This document shows, piece after piece, positions 42,628 to 51,892 of a DNA stretch of 64,000 nucleotides. The notes under the pieces are model-generated. The model worked only from the letters and a program-made list of their open reading frames with translations, was not told the DNA's origin and did not search any database. The translations under genes were made by a program, and so were the position numbers. Positions within the stretch are counted from its first letter, which is position 1; the number at the start of each line of letters is the position of its first letter. The stretch lies in NCBI GenBank assembly GCA_964594045.1, contig CAZQKR010000018.1, positions 28,481 through 92,480 of the forward strand. Direction: 5' to 3'. Source of the stretch: UBA2365 sp964594045 (lineage in GTDB: Bacteria > Bacteroidota > Bacteroidia > Chitinophagales > Saprospiraceae).

Positions 42628-43974
42628 TCAGCCAACCCATGGATCTGGTTTCCACTCCAGTTTTATGATGGTCCTGGTATTTTCATTCACTCTGAAATCT
42701 TCGCTCAACCGGTAGCCTAAAACCCAAACGATCGTATTTTTATGCACCAAAACCACTACTTTTTCTTTGTCAAATCGGTTGATTTTGCAATCGATCAGGT
42801 AATCGCTTAACTTTTTTGTTTTTCCACCCATTCCCAAAGGCCTGAATCGGTCTCCTTCCGATTTGGTGCGAATGGTCAAAGGCTCTTTAAGGTATTGTCC
42901 GTCAATGTATTCGACATTCGGATTGGATTCGTCTTTTTCATCTACCAGGTCAACCGGTCTGAAGGAAAACTGACCGAGATCCGTTTGAGTGACCGCAGAT
43001 CGAACCGGAATATTGAAACCGGGAGCCGGATCTATTTTTTTCAAGACCAGCTGTTCGTTGTCCACCAGTATCACATGGTTTTCTGAATAGAAGTATTTTC
43101 CTTTGATCTCCAGTGAGTTAATGATTTGCGCGCATTGATCGAAATTGAAGCCAAAGGGCTTGAACAATTCAAAACACAATTGTTCATTCAGGTTTTTGCT
43201 GGAAGAAAACAGTCCTGTATGATAATATAAATAGCCGGATTTAGGATCTTTTTGAACGAATGGGTCCGCATATTTTTTAAGTATAAAGTGATACAGCATC
43301 CTGCTGTCCCGCAGGTTTTCTATGGTATTGTTGGCATTTTGTTCAAAATGCTCGTTCAGCAATTTAAAGGAAGGAATGATCGCATGGCGGATGTAATTTC
43401 TTGCATATTTTGAGTCGTTGTTGGACACATCTACCTGATAAGGGATGTTGTTTGTCATGGCAAAACGTTCCAGTTCATTCCGGTTGAAACACAAAAGCGG
43501 TCTGACCACACATTTTTCCTTGTTGGCTATGCCTGTAAGACCGTCAAGGCCTGTACCACGGCTGAAATGAAAAAGAAAGGTTTCTATCTGGTCATTGTGA
43601 TGATGAGCGGTCAATATAAAGTCAAAAGTGTGCTGTTCTTTAAGCGATTTAAAAAACTGATACCGGTGCTGCCTGGCAATGCTCTGGAAATTTCCGGATT
43701 TATTCTTGCGCAGCAGGGCCTGGATATCCACCCGTGTAGTATAAAAAGGGATCCCGTACTTTTCGGCATAATTCTGCACAAAAGCTTCGTCCTGATCTGA
43801 CTCGCCGTTTCTGGTTACATGGTTAAAATGTGCTATGGAAAAGTTGAACCGATTGATCCGAAGAAATTCACTGAGGCACATCGAGTCAAGGCCTCCGCTG
43901 ACTGCAACCAACAACTTGTTTTTCCTGGTAAACAGTTTTTCTGACTTAATGTATGATAAAAACTTTTTATGCAT
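42628..43974 (-). CDS. tilS: tRNA(Ile)-lysidine synthase
   Basis: A 448-residue enzyme that converts C34 of the CAU anticodon of tRNA-Ile2 to lysidine. The PP-loop SGGLDS is at residues 26-31, followed by HFNHVTRNGESDQDEAFVQN, LTAHHHNDQIETFLFHFSRG, TGLDGLTGIANKEKCVVRPL and NDSKYARNYIRHAIIP. The C-terminal TilS domain contains EGDRFRPLGMGGKTKKLSDY. I chose the ATG at 43974, which begins MHKKFLSYI close to the family start; two upstream in-frame starts lie in the divergent promoter region. Confidence 0.94.
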   Translation of the reverse strand: MHKKFLSYIKSEKLFTRKNKLLVAVSGGLDSMCLSEFLRINRFNFSIAHFNHVTRNGESDQDEAFVQNYAEKYGIPFYTTRVDIQALLRKNKSGNFQSIARQHRYQFFKSLKEQHTFDFILTAHHHNDQIETFLFHFSRGTGLDGLTGIANKEKCVVRPLLCFNRNELERFAMTNNIPYQVDVSNNDSKYARNYIRHAIIPSFKLLNEHFEQNANNTIENLRDSRMLYHFILKKYADPFVQKDPKSGYLYYHTGLFSSSKNLNEQLCFELFKPFGFNFDQCAQIINSLEIKGKYFYSENHVILVDNEQLVLKKIDPAPGFNIPVRSAVTQTDLGQFSFRPVDLVDEKDESNPNVEYIDGQYLKEPLTIRTKSEGDRFRPLGMGGKTKKLSDYLIDCKINRFDKEKVVVLVHKNTIVWVLGYRLSEDFRVNENTRTIIKLEWKPDPWVG

Positions 43975-43986
43975 AGTGAAAAATGA

Positions 43987-43994
43987 TATTTTTG
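43987..43994 (+). promoter_or_regulatory. Bacteroidota -7 box TATTTTTG upstream of the 44032 lipoprotein gene
   Basis: TATTTTTG matches TAnnTTTG, lies 37 bp before the ATG and between the divergent tilS and lipoprotein genes. Moderate support only. Confidence 0.45.
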
Positions 43995-44031
43995 CCATGC
44001 TAATCGCAGTAAATATAAAAAAATAATACAA

Positions 44032-44583
44032 ATGAACCGAATTATTCTCCTTTTAATTGCCGGAATGATGATCTGGACACAGGCATGTAAAAACAATTCT
44101 GCATCCAACGAACAGCCGGAAATTGAAACATCAAGTGATCTTGATACTTCAGGATTTGTGAAATCTGAGGGCCATAGATCCGTCAATGCTGAAAGGGCGA
44201 TGGCTGAAACCATGCTTGAAGACTTTTATAAGCAAAACAATCCTCCTCTGGAATATTTCACTACAAGGTATTTTACGGTTGAGGCAGCTCATCAGGTCAG
44301 GGATACCAGTTCCACCTTTATGGCAGGTGAATGGTTTGTACTATCTGAAGACTGGACATACAGGTGGTATAAAAAGAGCAGTTTGTTGCATACCGGCAGA
44401 TATTCTTTTGCACCAGATAAAAACCTGTTGCTTTTACTGAGCGACCAGGAAGACGCTTTCCCGACGGAATGGACGATGGGTGGACATGACGAGGTTGTCA
44501 TTATGATCGGAACATCTACTTTCAGAAATAATGATATTCAGATCAAGCTGGAAGCAAAAATAACGCCTCCGTATAAACTGTAA
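44032..44583 (+). CDS. Small predicted lipoprotein of unknown function
   Basis: A 183-residue protein with signal peptide and lipobox (IILLLIAGMMIWTQAC, Cys at residue 19). The mature part is hydrophilic: FYKQNNPPLEYFTTRYFTVE, FMAGEWFVLSEDWTYRWYKK, GRYSFAPDKNLLLLLSD and EWTMGGHDEVVIMIG, suggesting a small beta-rich domain (lipocalin-like in style). I do not recognise a family. Divergent from tilS and convergent with the DUF1684 gene. Confidence 0.72.
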   Translation: MNRIILLLIAGMMIWTQACKNNSASNEQPEIETSSDLDTSGFVKSEGHRSVNAERAMAETMLEDFYKQNNPPLEYFTTRYFTVEAAHQVRDTSSTFMAGEWFVLSEDWTYRWYKKSSLLHTGRYSFAPDKNLLLLLSDQEDAFPTEWTMGGHDEVVIMIGTSTFRNNDIQIKLEAKITPPYKL

Positions 44584-44607
44584 AATACTCATTTGCAGCC
44601 GAAATGA

Positions 44608-45225
44608 TCATTTTTTCTTTACAGGAGCCCTGAAGTTTTTTTCTCCGGCCCTGATCTCAATTGGGAGGTCATTTTCTTTGGGCGGAACGGGACAATTGTA
44701 CCCATAACTGAATGCACACCAGGGATTGTAGGCTTTGTTGAAATCGAGACGGATCCTGTGGTTCCGGATATCATTTTTATTCAGGTCAATATACCTTCCT
44801 CCACCGTAGGTAGTTGTTCCGTTGGTCGCATCTGTAAAAGGGACGAAAAGATAATCCTTATACAATTCATTTTCTTTCAAATCGATACTGGAGTAGGCAA
44901 ACAATCGAAGAGCCTGACCGTCAAGACTGAATTTCAGTAAGGCAAACGGGATGTATTTTTTGAATTTTCCTGAAGAGGTTTTCATCACCAACGTATCCTG
45001 TTGGTTGAGCAATTCAACCCTGGCTTTGACCATGCAGGCCTTGTCAGGCGGGTAAAAATCCAGGTGCTGCAGATCTTCCATCTCCAAAGGATTTCTGTCA
45101 GTATGGAGAAATTCCTTTTTGTAGTTTTCCCTGTATTCATTGATCTGACCGGCAAATCTTGAATTAATATTCGTTTGGCAGGAGAACAGTGTGATCAATA
45201 AGATAGAAAAAAATAGTACTTTCAT
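44608..45225 (-). CDS. DUF1684 lipoprotein
   Basis: A 205-residue protein. N-terminal signal peptide with lipobox (SILLITLFSC, Cys at residue 16), then INEYRENYKKEFLHTDRNPL, and the DUF1684 pattern LFVPFTDATNGTTTYGGGRY, then IDLNKNDIRNHRIRLDFNKA and YNPWCAFSYGYNCPVPPKEN with conserved Cys. Family members are cell-envelope proteins of unknown activity. Its start is 8 bp from the stop of the YggS gene on the same strand, so the two may be co-transcribed. Confidence 0.9.
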   Translation of the reverse strand: MKVLFFSILLITLFSCQTNINSRFAGQINEYRENYKKEFLHTDRNPLEMEDLQHLDFYPPDKACMVKARVELLNQQDTLVMKTSSGKFKKYIPFALLKFSLDGQALRLFAYSSIDLKENELYKDYLFVPFTDATNGTTTYGGGRYIDLNKNDIRNHRIRLDFNKAYNPWCAFSYGYNCPVPPKENDLPIEIRAGEKNFRAPVKKK

Positions 45226-45233
45226 TGGTTTGA

Positions 45234-45908
45234 TTAAGTTAAGGATGTCTGGTAGGATCTGGCTCCGAAAATCAGGCTTCCTATCCTGACGATCGTTGCT
45301 CCGTGCTGGATGGCAATTGCATAATCCGATGACATTCCCATGGACAATTCACAAAAATAATAGGAAAAGGGAAAATAAACAGATTTGATATCGATGAACA
45401 ATTCACTCAAAAAGGCAAATTCCCTGTGTATGACAGATTCGTCCTCAGTAAAACTCGCCATGCCCATCAAACCGCAGATCCGGACATTGCCGAAATCCCC
45501 GGCCTTGTAACTGTCAAGCAGTTCGTATAGAGCTCCTTTATCCAGCCCGTATTTGGTATCCTCCATTGCGATCCTGACTTCAAGCAATACGTCAATACAA
45601 CGGTTGTATTTCTGAGCTTCCTTCTGGATCACTTCCAAAAGCGCTAAACTATCAACTGATTGTATCATGTGAACAAATCCGGCAATATACTTCACCTTAT
45701 TTTTCTGAAGGTGCCCGATCATGTGCCAGCGGATGTCTTTGGGTAATAGCTCATATTTTCTGACCAGTTCCTGGACTTTGTTTTCACCAAAATCAATCTG
45801 CCCCTGATGATAGAGATCCAGGATAATATCTTCCGGCACTGTCTTGGAAACCGCGATCAGTTTGATATGTGCTGCTCTGAGTTCTGCAATGAGTGCATGA
45901 TTCATCAT
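45234..45908 (-). CDS. YggS-family pyridoxal-phosphate-binding protein
   Basis: A 224-residue PLP homeostasis protein with the alanine-racemase-like barrel. PLP-binding Lys22 lies in IKLIAVSKTVPED. It continues with IDFGENKVQELVRKYELLP, WHMIGHLQKNKVKY, MIQSVDSLALLEVI, VRICGLMGMASFTEDES and LSMGMSSDYAIAIQHGATIV. Members bind PLP without a known catalytic role and affect amino-acid and PLP levels. Two -7-like boxes (TATTTTTG at 45923-45930 and TACTTTTG at 45959-45966, minus strand) lie upstream. Confidence 0.94.
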   Translation of the reverse strand: MMNHALIAELRAAHIKLIAVSKTVPEDIILDLYHQGQIDFGENKVQELVRKYELLPKDIRWHMIGHLQKNKVKYIAGFVHMIQSVDSLALLEVIQKEAQKYNRCIDVLLEVRIAMEDTKYGLDKGALYELLDSYKAGDFGNVRICGLMGMASFTEDESVIHREFAFLSELFIDIKSVYFPFSYYFCELSMGMSSDYAIAIQHGATIVRIGSLIFGARSYQTSLT

Positions 45909-46164
45909 ACAGTTATTTAGCCCAAAAATATTTCAATTTAAACCAAAAAAGTTTTAAACAAAAGTATCAGAAAAATAGGCAAACCGGACAATTATATTGC
46001 AGTTCGTCTAAAATTTAGAATGGTTATATTTTTCAATTTATTCTCATTATAAACTATATGAAATTTATTTACATCTACAGGTTCAAATAAATGTGTTGTC
46101 TTATGGGAAGTCAGTGGTGTGAATGACAAATCACAATGTTATGTATTATTTGAAAAAAAAATAT

Positions 46165-46172
46165 TAATTTTG
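46165..46172 (+). promoter_or_regulatory. Bacteroidota -7 box TAATTTTG upstream of the Nudix regulator
   Basis: TAATTTTG matches TAnnTTTG and ends 8 bp before the ATG at 46181. The nearest TTTG upstream (46149) is too close to be a proper -33. The stretch 45967-46164 shows no gene. Confidence 0.5.
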
Positions 46173-46180
46173 CGCTCCAA

Positions 46181-46900
46181 ATGGAAAAATACGTTATTAG
46201 CGATCCTAAATTTATTCAGACCAAGTCCAAGATGAACTATGGAGTTTCAGTGGACTGTGTGGTTTTTGGGTTCGATGAGAACGAATTGAAAGTATTGCTG
46301 ATCCGTTGCGATCTGACCCCGTTCAGGCATTTGTATTCGCTTGTCGGAGAACTGGTGGAAGAGTCCGAAAATCTGGATCAGGCAGCCAACAGGATTTTAT
46401 ACAACCAGACCAGTTTGAACAATATCTATCTGAAACAGGTTAAAACCTTCGGAGCAGTTGACAGGCATCCATTCGGAAGGGTGTTTTCAGTGGCATATTT
46501 TTCTCTGGTAAAAGTTTCAGATTATAAACTGACCAACGGGTCAAAGACCAACGAAGCCCATTGGCATGATATTTCCAAGATCGGAACACTTGCTTTTGAT
46601 CACAACCTCATTCTGCAAACATGCCTTGAGGAGTTGCGTCAAAAAGTCAGGGAAGAACCTGTTGGTTTTGAACTCCTTCCTGAAGTTTTTACCATTTCAC
46701 AACTGCAAAATCTTTATGAACGGATACTGGGTATCGAACTGGATAAAAGAAACTTCCGCAAAAAAATCATGAAGATGAAGATCCTCATCGATCATGATGA
46801 GATCCAGTGCAATGTGTCTCACAGACCTGCCAAGTATTACACTTTTGATAAGATCCGTTATGAAAAACTGAAGAAGGAAGGATTGATATTTGAATTATAA
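46181..46900 (+). CDS. NrtR/AraR-type transcription regulator: Nudix-like domain plus winged helix
   Basis: A 239-residue protein. Residues 15-150 form a Nudix fold (VSVDCVVFGFDENELKVLLI; GELVEESENLDQAANRIL). The Nudix-box catalytic part, usually REx2EE, reads RILYNQTS here, so hydrolase activity is probably lost. The C-terminal 75 residues form a winged helix (FTISQLQNLYERILGIELDK, NFRKKIMKMKILIDH). This is the layout of NrtR- and AraR-type repressors, in which a dead Nudix domain senses a sugar or nucleotide and the C-terminus binds DNA. In Bacteroidota such regulators control sugar use. No obvious target operon lies next to it. Confidence 0.85.
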   Translation: MEKYVISDPKFIQTKSKMNYGVSVDCVVFGFDENELKVLLIRCDLTPFRHLYSLVGELVEESENLDQAANRILYNQTSLNNIYLKQVKTFGAVDRHPFGRVFSVAYFSLVKVSDYKLTNGSKTNEAHWHDISKIGTLAFDHNLILQTCLEELRQKVREEPVGFELLPEVFTISQLQNLYERILGIELDKRNFRKKIMKMKILIDHDEIQCNVSHRPAKYYTFDKIRYEKLKKEGLIFEL

Positions 46901-46967
46901 TACAGTTATTTTCAATATATTAGAATATTATATCTAAAGTATTACTTTAACTGAAAAAACAAGCATT

Positions 46968-48611
46968 TTGAACAAATTTTCCGAATACAATTTATCTGAA
47001 GCACTGAGAAAGGCTATTGCCGAACTTGGGTATGAAACATCTACACCTGTTCAGGATGCAGCAATTCCGGCCCTTGTCGGGCAATCCTGTGATTTTATCG
47101 GACTGGCACAGACCGGTACGGGAAAAACTGCAGCTTTTGGTATCCCATTGCTCGAAAACATTGACACCCAATTAAAGTTTACCCAGGGATTGATTTTAGC
47201 GCCTACCAGGGAACTCATTCAGCAGACTGAGCAAAATCTGCTGCAACTGGGCAAATATATGAAAGGCCTGAAGGTTTTTGCCGTATATGGTGGCACCAGT
47301 ATCAGCAATCAGATCAAGTATTTCAGGGATCAATCACCTCAAATTTTACTTGCTACACCGGGTCGCTTGCTGGATCTGCTCAATCGTGGTGTAGTGGATA
47401 TTTCACAGATCAGGTACCTGGTCCTGGATGAAGCGGACGAAATGCTCAATATGGGCTTTAAGGAAGACCTCGATATTATTTTTAAAACACTTACCGTACC
47501 ACACGCTACCTGGCTTTTCTCTGCCACATTTCCGGAAGAGATCAGGAGAATTTCCAGGGAATTCATGCATGAGCCGCTCGAGTTCACCGTTGCCAGGGAG
47601 GACAAGGTGAATGTAGATATTGAACACCAGTTTCTGATCGTCAGGAGAGACAACAAAAAAGAGATCCTGAGGAGAATACTGGACAACAACGACGATAAAC
47701 GAGGAATAGTGTTCTGCCGGACCAAGGTGGCAACCCAGGAACTCGCAGATGAACTGGGAGAAAAACTGTATCCGGTTGCACCCATCCATGGGGATATGTC
47801 GCAGGCACAGCGGGATGCAGTGATGAAAAAGTTTAAAAGTCACCAGGTCAAATACCTGATCGCAACCGATGTGGCAGCCAGGGGAATTGATGTCAAGGAA
47901 CTGAATCTGATCATTCATTTTGACATGCCGGATGACATCGCCTATTACACACACAGAAGCGGTCGGACGGGTAGGGCAGGACACAAGGGATTATCCCTTA
48001 TGTTTGTTCCCCAATCCAGAAAGAATGTCATCCGGATGATCGAAAAAAAGCTTAATATCAGTTTTTCCATGGCATCGATACCCAGCGATCTGGAAATCGC
48101 AAAAATGCGTTTGTCCAGGTGGGCATTGAATCTGGCGCAGACAAAAGAGATCGCCAATCTGCACGAAGAGATTTATGGAACCGTTTTCCTTCAGCTTAAA
48201 AATCTCAACAGAGAAGAGCTGATTGAAAAACTTGTGGTGGATAAAATAAGATCATTCAATATACATACTGCAGCGCTGCTTAAAACAGCCAGGGAAGAAA
48301 AGCTCTATACGCCTCCTTCAAATGCAAAAGAACCCAGAAAACTTGGGAAATCCGATAAGAAATTCGATAAAAACGATTGGATCAGCTATTTCATCAATGT
48401 GGGCGTAATGGATGGAGTAGGGAAGAGGGATTTGCTGACTTTTATTGCCGAACAAGGCGGAATTGATCCGAAATTGGTGCAAAATGTTTCGATTTCAAGG
48501 GCCAACAGCACATTTGACGTACATGCATCCTGTATGAAAAATATGAACAACAGGTTCAAAGGCCTTAAGATGGGCAACAGGAAACTTCGCGTCAACAGGA
48601 ATCAGAATTGA
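46968..48611 (+). CDS. DEAD-box RNA helicase with DbpA-like C-terminal RNA-binding domain
   Basis: A 547-residue helicase. Q motif near FSEYNLSEALRKAIAELGY, motif I AQTGTGKT (47-54), motif Ia PTRELIQQ, motif II DEAD (154-157), motif III SAT, and motif VI YTHRSGRTGRAG. The C-terminal 75 residues (WISYFINVGVMDGVGKRDLL to GLKMGNRKLRVNRNQN) match the DbpA RNA-binding domain, which often targets 23S rRNA. The start is TTG at 46968; no earlier ATG fits. It probably acts in ribosome assembly or RNA decay at low temperature. Confidence 0.93.
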   Translation: MNKFSEYNLSEALRKAIAELGYETSTPVQDAAIPALVGQSCDFIGLAQTGTGKTAAFGIPLLENIDTQLKFTQGLILAPTRELIQQTEQNLLQLGKYMKGLKVFAVYGGTSISNQIKYFRDQSPQILLATPGRLLDLLNRGVVDISQIRYLVLDEADEMLNMGFKEDLDIIFKTLTVPHATWLFSATFPEEIRRISREFMHEPLEFTVAREDKVNVDIEHQFLIVRRDNKKEILRRILDNNDDKRGIVFCRTKVATQELADELGEKLYPVAPIHGDMSQAQRDAVMKKFKSHQVKYLIATDVAARGIDVKELNLIIHFDMPDDIAYYTHRSGRTGRAGHKGLSLMFVPQSRKNVIRMIEKKLNISFSMASIPSDLEIAKMRLSRWALNLAQTKEIANLHEEIYGTVFLQLKNLNREELIEKLVVDKIRSFNIHTAALLKTAREEKLYTPPSNAKEPRKLGKSDKKFDKNDWISYFINVGVMDGVGKRDLLTFIAEQGGIDPKLVQNVSISRANSTFDVHASCMKNMNNRFKGLKMGNRKLRVNRNQN

Positions 48612-48620
48612 TCTTTCTTG

Positions 48621-48966
48621 ATTTCTATTTAACATAATGTTTATACATATCATCTTTTTCTAAATTTTTGATCTGTTTTACACGAAATAAAAAGTTGCCT
48701 GCCGACTGTGAGCACATGGAAAGAGAGATAGGGAATGTTGATTTGGATTTGAGGCATAATAAATAAATTGTGCGGGGTCAGTCAAAATCAGGCGATCTGA
48801 AATAAACAGGTAATAATTAAACAATATAACGATTCACAAGGTTTGAACACAGAGATGCGCACAGCAGACGAGCCCGGGGCATAAAGATAAGAAAGTATAT
48901 TTTAAAAGCATTTAGTCACAAGCAGTAAAGGGTAGTCTGACCGGATTCATTTCTATTTAACATAAT
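48621..48966. repeat. Intergenic segment bounded by an 18-bp direct repeat
   Basis: The sequence atttctatttaacataat occurs exactly at 48621-48638 and at 48949-48966, enclosing about 310 bp with no gene. The repeat could be a target duplication or recombination scar, or simply two copies of a regulatory word upstream of der. No transposase remnant or tRNA was found in 48612-49021. Confidence 0.7.
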
Positions 48967-49021
48967 ATATATTATGGGCTGAAAGATATCGTAAATAGCT
49001 CATATACAAATCATTAAAAAC

Positions 49022-50326
49022 ATGGATACAGTAGCAATAGTTGGAAGGCCAAATGTGGGTAAATCAACGCTGTTCAACAGAATGGCGGGACAGCGGATCG
49101 CGATCACCGACGATGTCAGCGGCGTAACCCGTGACCGCATTTACAGTACATCTGACTGGAATGGAAAAAAATTCAATATCATTGATACGGGCGGCTTTGT
49201 ACGCGACTCAGATGAAATTTTTGAAACAGCCATCCGCAAACAGGTTCAGGTTGCCATAGAAGAAGCACATATCATTTTATTCATGGTTGATGTCATGACC
49301 GGTATCACGGATTATGATGAGAATATCGCCAATATGCTGCGCAAAACCTCCAAACATGTGATCCTGGTAGTCAATAAAGTGGATAACTTTCAGCGAATGA
49401 TGGCTGCGAACGAATTCTGGAGCCTGGGTTTTGAAGAAACAGTTTTCCTGAGTTCGATCAACGGCAGCGGAACCGGCGAATTGCTGGATGCGATCACGGC
49501 AAAATTGAACGATCAGCAGGAAGATGAATCTGTTCCGTCCATCCCTAAACTCGCCATAGTCGGTCAGCCTAACGTTGGCAAGTCCTCACTTGTAAATGTG
49601 CTCCTTGGCGATGACCGCAACATTGTGACGGATATCGCAGGAACAACAAGGGATACGATACATTCATACTACAATAAATTCGGTATCGAGTTTTTATTGA
49701 TCGATACCGCAGGAATACGTAAAAAAAACAAGGTACACGAAGATCTGGAATTTTATTCCGTAATGCGGGCAGTTAAAGCAATAGATGAAGCAGATGTATG
49801 TATGTTGTTGATCGACGCAACATTAGGTTTGGAGTCACAGGATATGAGCATACTGGATCTGATCGTGGCACGCAGAAAAGGTATTCTGATCCTGGTGAAC
49901 AAGTGGGATCTTATGGAGAAAGATACCAACACTGCAAAGGAATATGAAGCGAGGATCAAATCCAAGCTTGCACCGTTTGATGATATTCCCATAATTTTCA
50001 TTTCTGCATTGGAAAAACAACGGATATTTAAAGTGGTTGAAGAAGCCAAAGCCGTATTTGAGCGGCGCAGCCAGAAAATCAAGACTTCCAGACTGAACGA
50101 AGTCATGCTTGAAGCCATTGAAAAAGTGCCGCCACCATCCTATCGCGGTAATTTTATTAAGATCAAATATGTCACACAAATTGCAAAACCCTACCCTGCA
50201 TTTGCATTTTTCTGCAACTACCCGGAAGAAATCAAACCCAGTTATAAAAACTACCTGACCAATCAGCTCCGGAAACACTTTAATTTCAAAGGAGTTCCGA
50301 TCAGCTTGTTTTTCAAGAAAAAATAA
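49022..50326 (+). CDS. der: Ribosome biogenesis GTPase Der (EngA)
   Basis: A 434-residue protein with two tandem G domains. First: VAIVGRPNVGKSTLFNRMAG, DVSGVTRDRIYS, IDTGGFV, VNKVD. Second: LAIVGQPNVGKSSLVNVLLG, DIAGTTRDTIHS, DTAGIRKK, VNKWDL. A C-terminal KH-like domain ends KGVPISLFFKKK. Der binds the 50S subunit and is needed for its maturation. Length and motifs are normal. rfbC follows at 7 bp. Confidence 0.97.
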   Translation: MDTVAIVGRPNVGKSTLFNRMAGQRIAITDDVSGVTRDRIYSTSDWNGKKFNIIDTGGFVRDSDEIFETAIRKQVQVAIEEAHIILFMVDVMTGITDYDENIANMLRKTSKHVILVVNKVDNFQRMMAANEFWSLGFEETVFLSSINGSGTGELLDAITAKLNDQQEDESVPSIPKLAIVGQPNVGKSSLVNVLLGDDRNIVTDIAGTTRDTIHSYYNKFGIEFLLIDTAGIRKKNKVHEDLEFYSVMRAVKAIDEADVCMLLIDATLGLESQDMSILDLIVARRKGILILVNKWDLMEKDTNTAKEYEARIKSKLAPFDDIPIIFISALEKQRIFKVVEEAKAVFERRSQKIKTSRLNEVMLEAIEKVPPPSYRGNFIKIKYVTQIAKPYPAFAFFCNYPEEIKPSYKNYLTNQLRKHFNFKGVPISLFFKKK

Positions 50327-50333
50327 TCATCAG

Positions 50334-50885
50334 ATGATCATTGAAGAAACAGGATTTGAAGGATTGCTGGTGTTCAAACCGAGCGTTTTCGGGGATCACA
50401 GAGGTTATTTTTTTGAGAGTTTCAACCAGCAAAAATTTGGGCAGTTGACCGGCCATGACATCACATTTGTACAAGACAACGAATCCAGTTCTGGATACGG
50501 CGTGATCCGGGGTTTGCATTATCAATTGCCGCCTAACGGCCAATCCAAACTGGTGAGGGTGATTTCAGGTGAAGTCCTCGATGTTGCGCTGGATATCCGA
50601 CCCGGTTCTGCAACTTTCGGAAAGTATTTTTCCATTATCCTGAACGGGGACAATAAATTGCAATTATTCATTCCGAAAGGATTTGCCCATGGTTACTCTG
50701 TACTCAGCCGGCAGGCTGTATTCGCATATAAATGTGATGCTTTTTATCACCAGGAATTTGAGACCGGGATTTTGTACAATGATACAGACCTGAACATTGA
50801 CTGGTTAATTCCGGCTGACCGGCAACTGATCTCTGAAAAGGATAAAAATCAAAAATCCTTCCTGGATCATATACCGTATTTATAG
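50334..50885 (+). CDS. rfbC: dTDP-4-dehydrorhamnose 3,5-epimerase
   Basis: A 183-residue cupin-fold enzyme of L-rhamnose synthesis. Seen: VFGDHRGYFFESFNQQKF, FVQDNESSSGYGVIRGLHYQ (catalytic His region), QSKLVRVISGEVLDVALDIR, FIPKGFAHGYSVLSRQAVFA with second active-site residues, and YNDTDLNIDW. It works with RfbD, encoded 21 bp downstream. RfbA and RfbB are not in this window and must be elsewhere in the genome. Confidence 0.96.
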   Translation: MIIEETGFEGLLVFKPSVFGDHRGYFFESFNQQKFGQLTGHDITFVQDNESSSGYGVIRGLHYQLPPNGQSKLVRVISGEVLDVALDIRPGSATFGKYFSIILNGDNKLQLFIPKGFAHGYSVLSRQAVFAYKCDAFYHQEFETGILYNDTDLNIDWLIPADRQLISEKDKNQKSFLDHIPYL

Positions 50886-50906
50886 CCATCAATCAATCTG
50901 GAAAGC

Positions 50907-51782
50907 ATGAAAGAGATCAGGGTGCTGCTGACTGGCGCGAACGGACAATTGGGACAAACTATTTCACACAGATGGAGTAATATTCCAGAGATCAGACTCT
51001 TCCAAACAGATGTTGATGAACTGGACATCTGTGATCCGTTATCAGTCGAACAGGCGTTTAAACAATTCAAGCCCCATTTTTGCATCAATGCTGCGGCATA
51101 TACTGCTGTGGATCGTGCTGAAACCGAAAAGCATGCCGCATTTGAGATCAATGGATCTGCATCAGGTCACATTGCCAGAAATTGTGCAAGGCACCACACT
51201 ACCCTACTCCATATTTCGACGGATTATGTCTACGACAGCTGGCCAACAAAGTTTCTGACAGAAACGGCTCCGACTCTGCCTAAAAGCCAATACGGAAAGT
51301 CTAAACTTCTTGGTGAACAATTGATTATTAATACATTAGATACTTATTATATTTTCAGGATCAGTTGGTTGTACGCCGAATCCGGTAATAATTTTGTCAA
51401 AACCATCCTCAGGTTGAGCCAGACAAGGCCCGAAATCCAGGTCGTGGACGACCAGTTTGGCAGTCCGACTTATGCCGGCGATCTGGCTGAGCTACTGGAT
51501 TACCTGATTTTGCACAGCAATAAAGGTCCTATGCCGCCTTACGGGATATACAATTTCAGTAATAGTGGCATCACGAGCTGGTATGGTTTTGCGGCAAAGA
51601 TCCTGGAATTGAGCGGGAAGCAGCAATTTCCGTTAAAAAGGATCAGCACCAGGGATTTTGGTGCCGCAGCACCCAGGCCCTGCAACAGCAAAATGAGCAA
51701 GAAAAAACTGCTCAGTCATTTTGATATCCGCCTCAAAAAATGGGAAATCAGCCTGGAAGAATGTATAAGCAGAATGTCCTGA
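50907..51782 (+). CDS. rfbD: dTDP-4-dehydrorhamnose reductase
   Basis: A 291-residue SDR that makes dTDP-L-rhamnose. N-terminal NAD(P) motif LLTGANGQLGQTI, then DELDICDPLSVEQAFKQFKP, CINAAAYTAVDRAETEK, STDYVYDS, the catalytic YGKSK, RISWLYAESGNNFVKTILRL and DDQFGSPTYAGDLAELLDYL. Length is normal. It follows rfbC closely, and together they supply rhamnose for a surface glycan. Confidence 0.95.
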   Translation: MKEIRVLLTGANGQLGQTISHRWSNIPEIRLFQTDVDELDICDPLSVEQAFKQFKPHFCINAAAYTAVDRAETEKHAAFEINGSASGHIARNCARHHTTLLHISTDYVYDSWPTKFLTETAPTLPKSQYGKSKLLGEQLIINTLDTYYIFRISWLYAESGNNFVKTILRLSQTRPEIQVVDDQFGSPTYAGDLAELLDYLILHSNKGPMPPYGIYNFSNSGITSWYGFAAKILELSGKQQFPLKRISTRDFGAAAPRPCNSKMSKKKLLSHFDIRLKKWEISLEECISRMS

Positions 51783-51818
51783 AACATTAGCCTGAATTCA
51801 TCTGTTTAAATTTTTGCG

Positions 51819-51826
51819 TATATTTG
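51819..51826 (+). promoter_or_regulatory. Bacteroidota -7 box TATATTTG upstream of the T9SS cargo gene
   Basis: TATATTTG matches the consensus; it lies 66 bp before the preferred ATG at 51893. The -33 box is weak. Confidence 0.5.
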
Positions 51827-51892
51827 ATTTTTAATTAAGCAGTTATTGCTTTAACCTGGCCAATGATCCATTCGGTAATGTCCGTTAATAAA

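Noticed and set aside
48612..49021. tRNA or small RNA gene upstream of der
   Set aside because: No cloverleaf, no T-loop GGTTCGAATCC-like sequence and no terminator were found.
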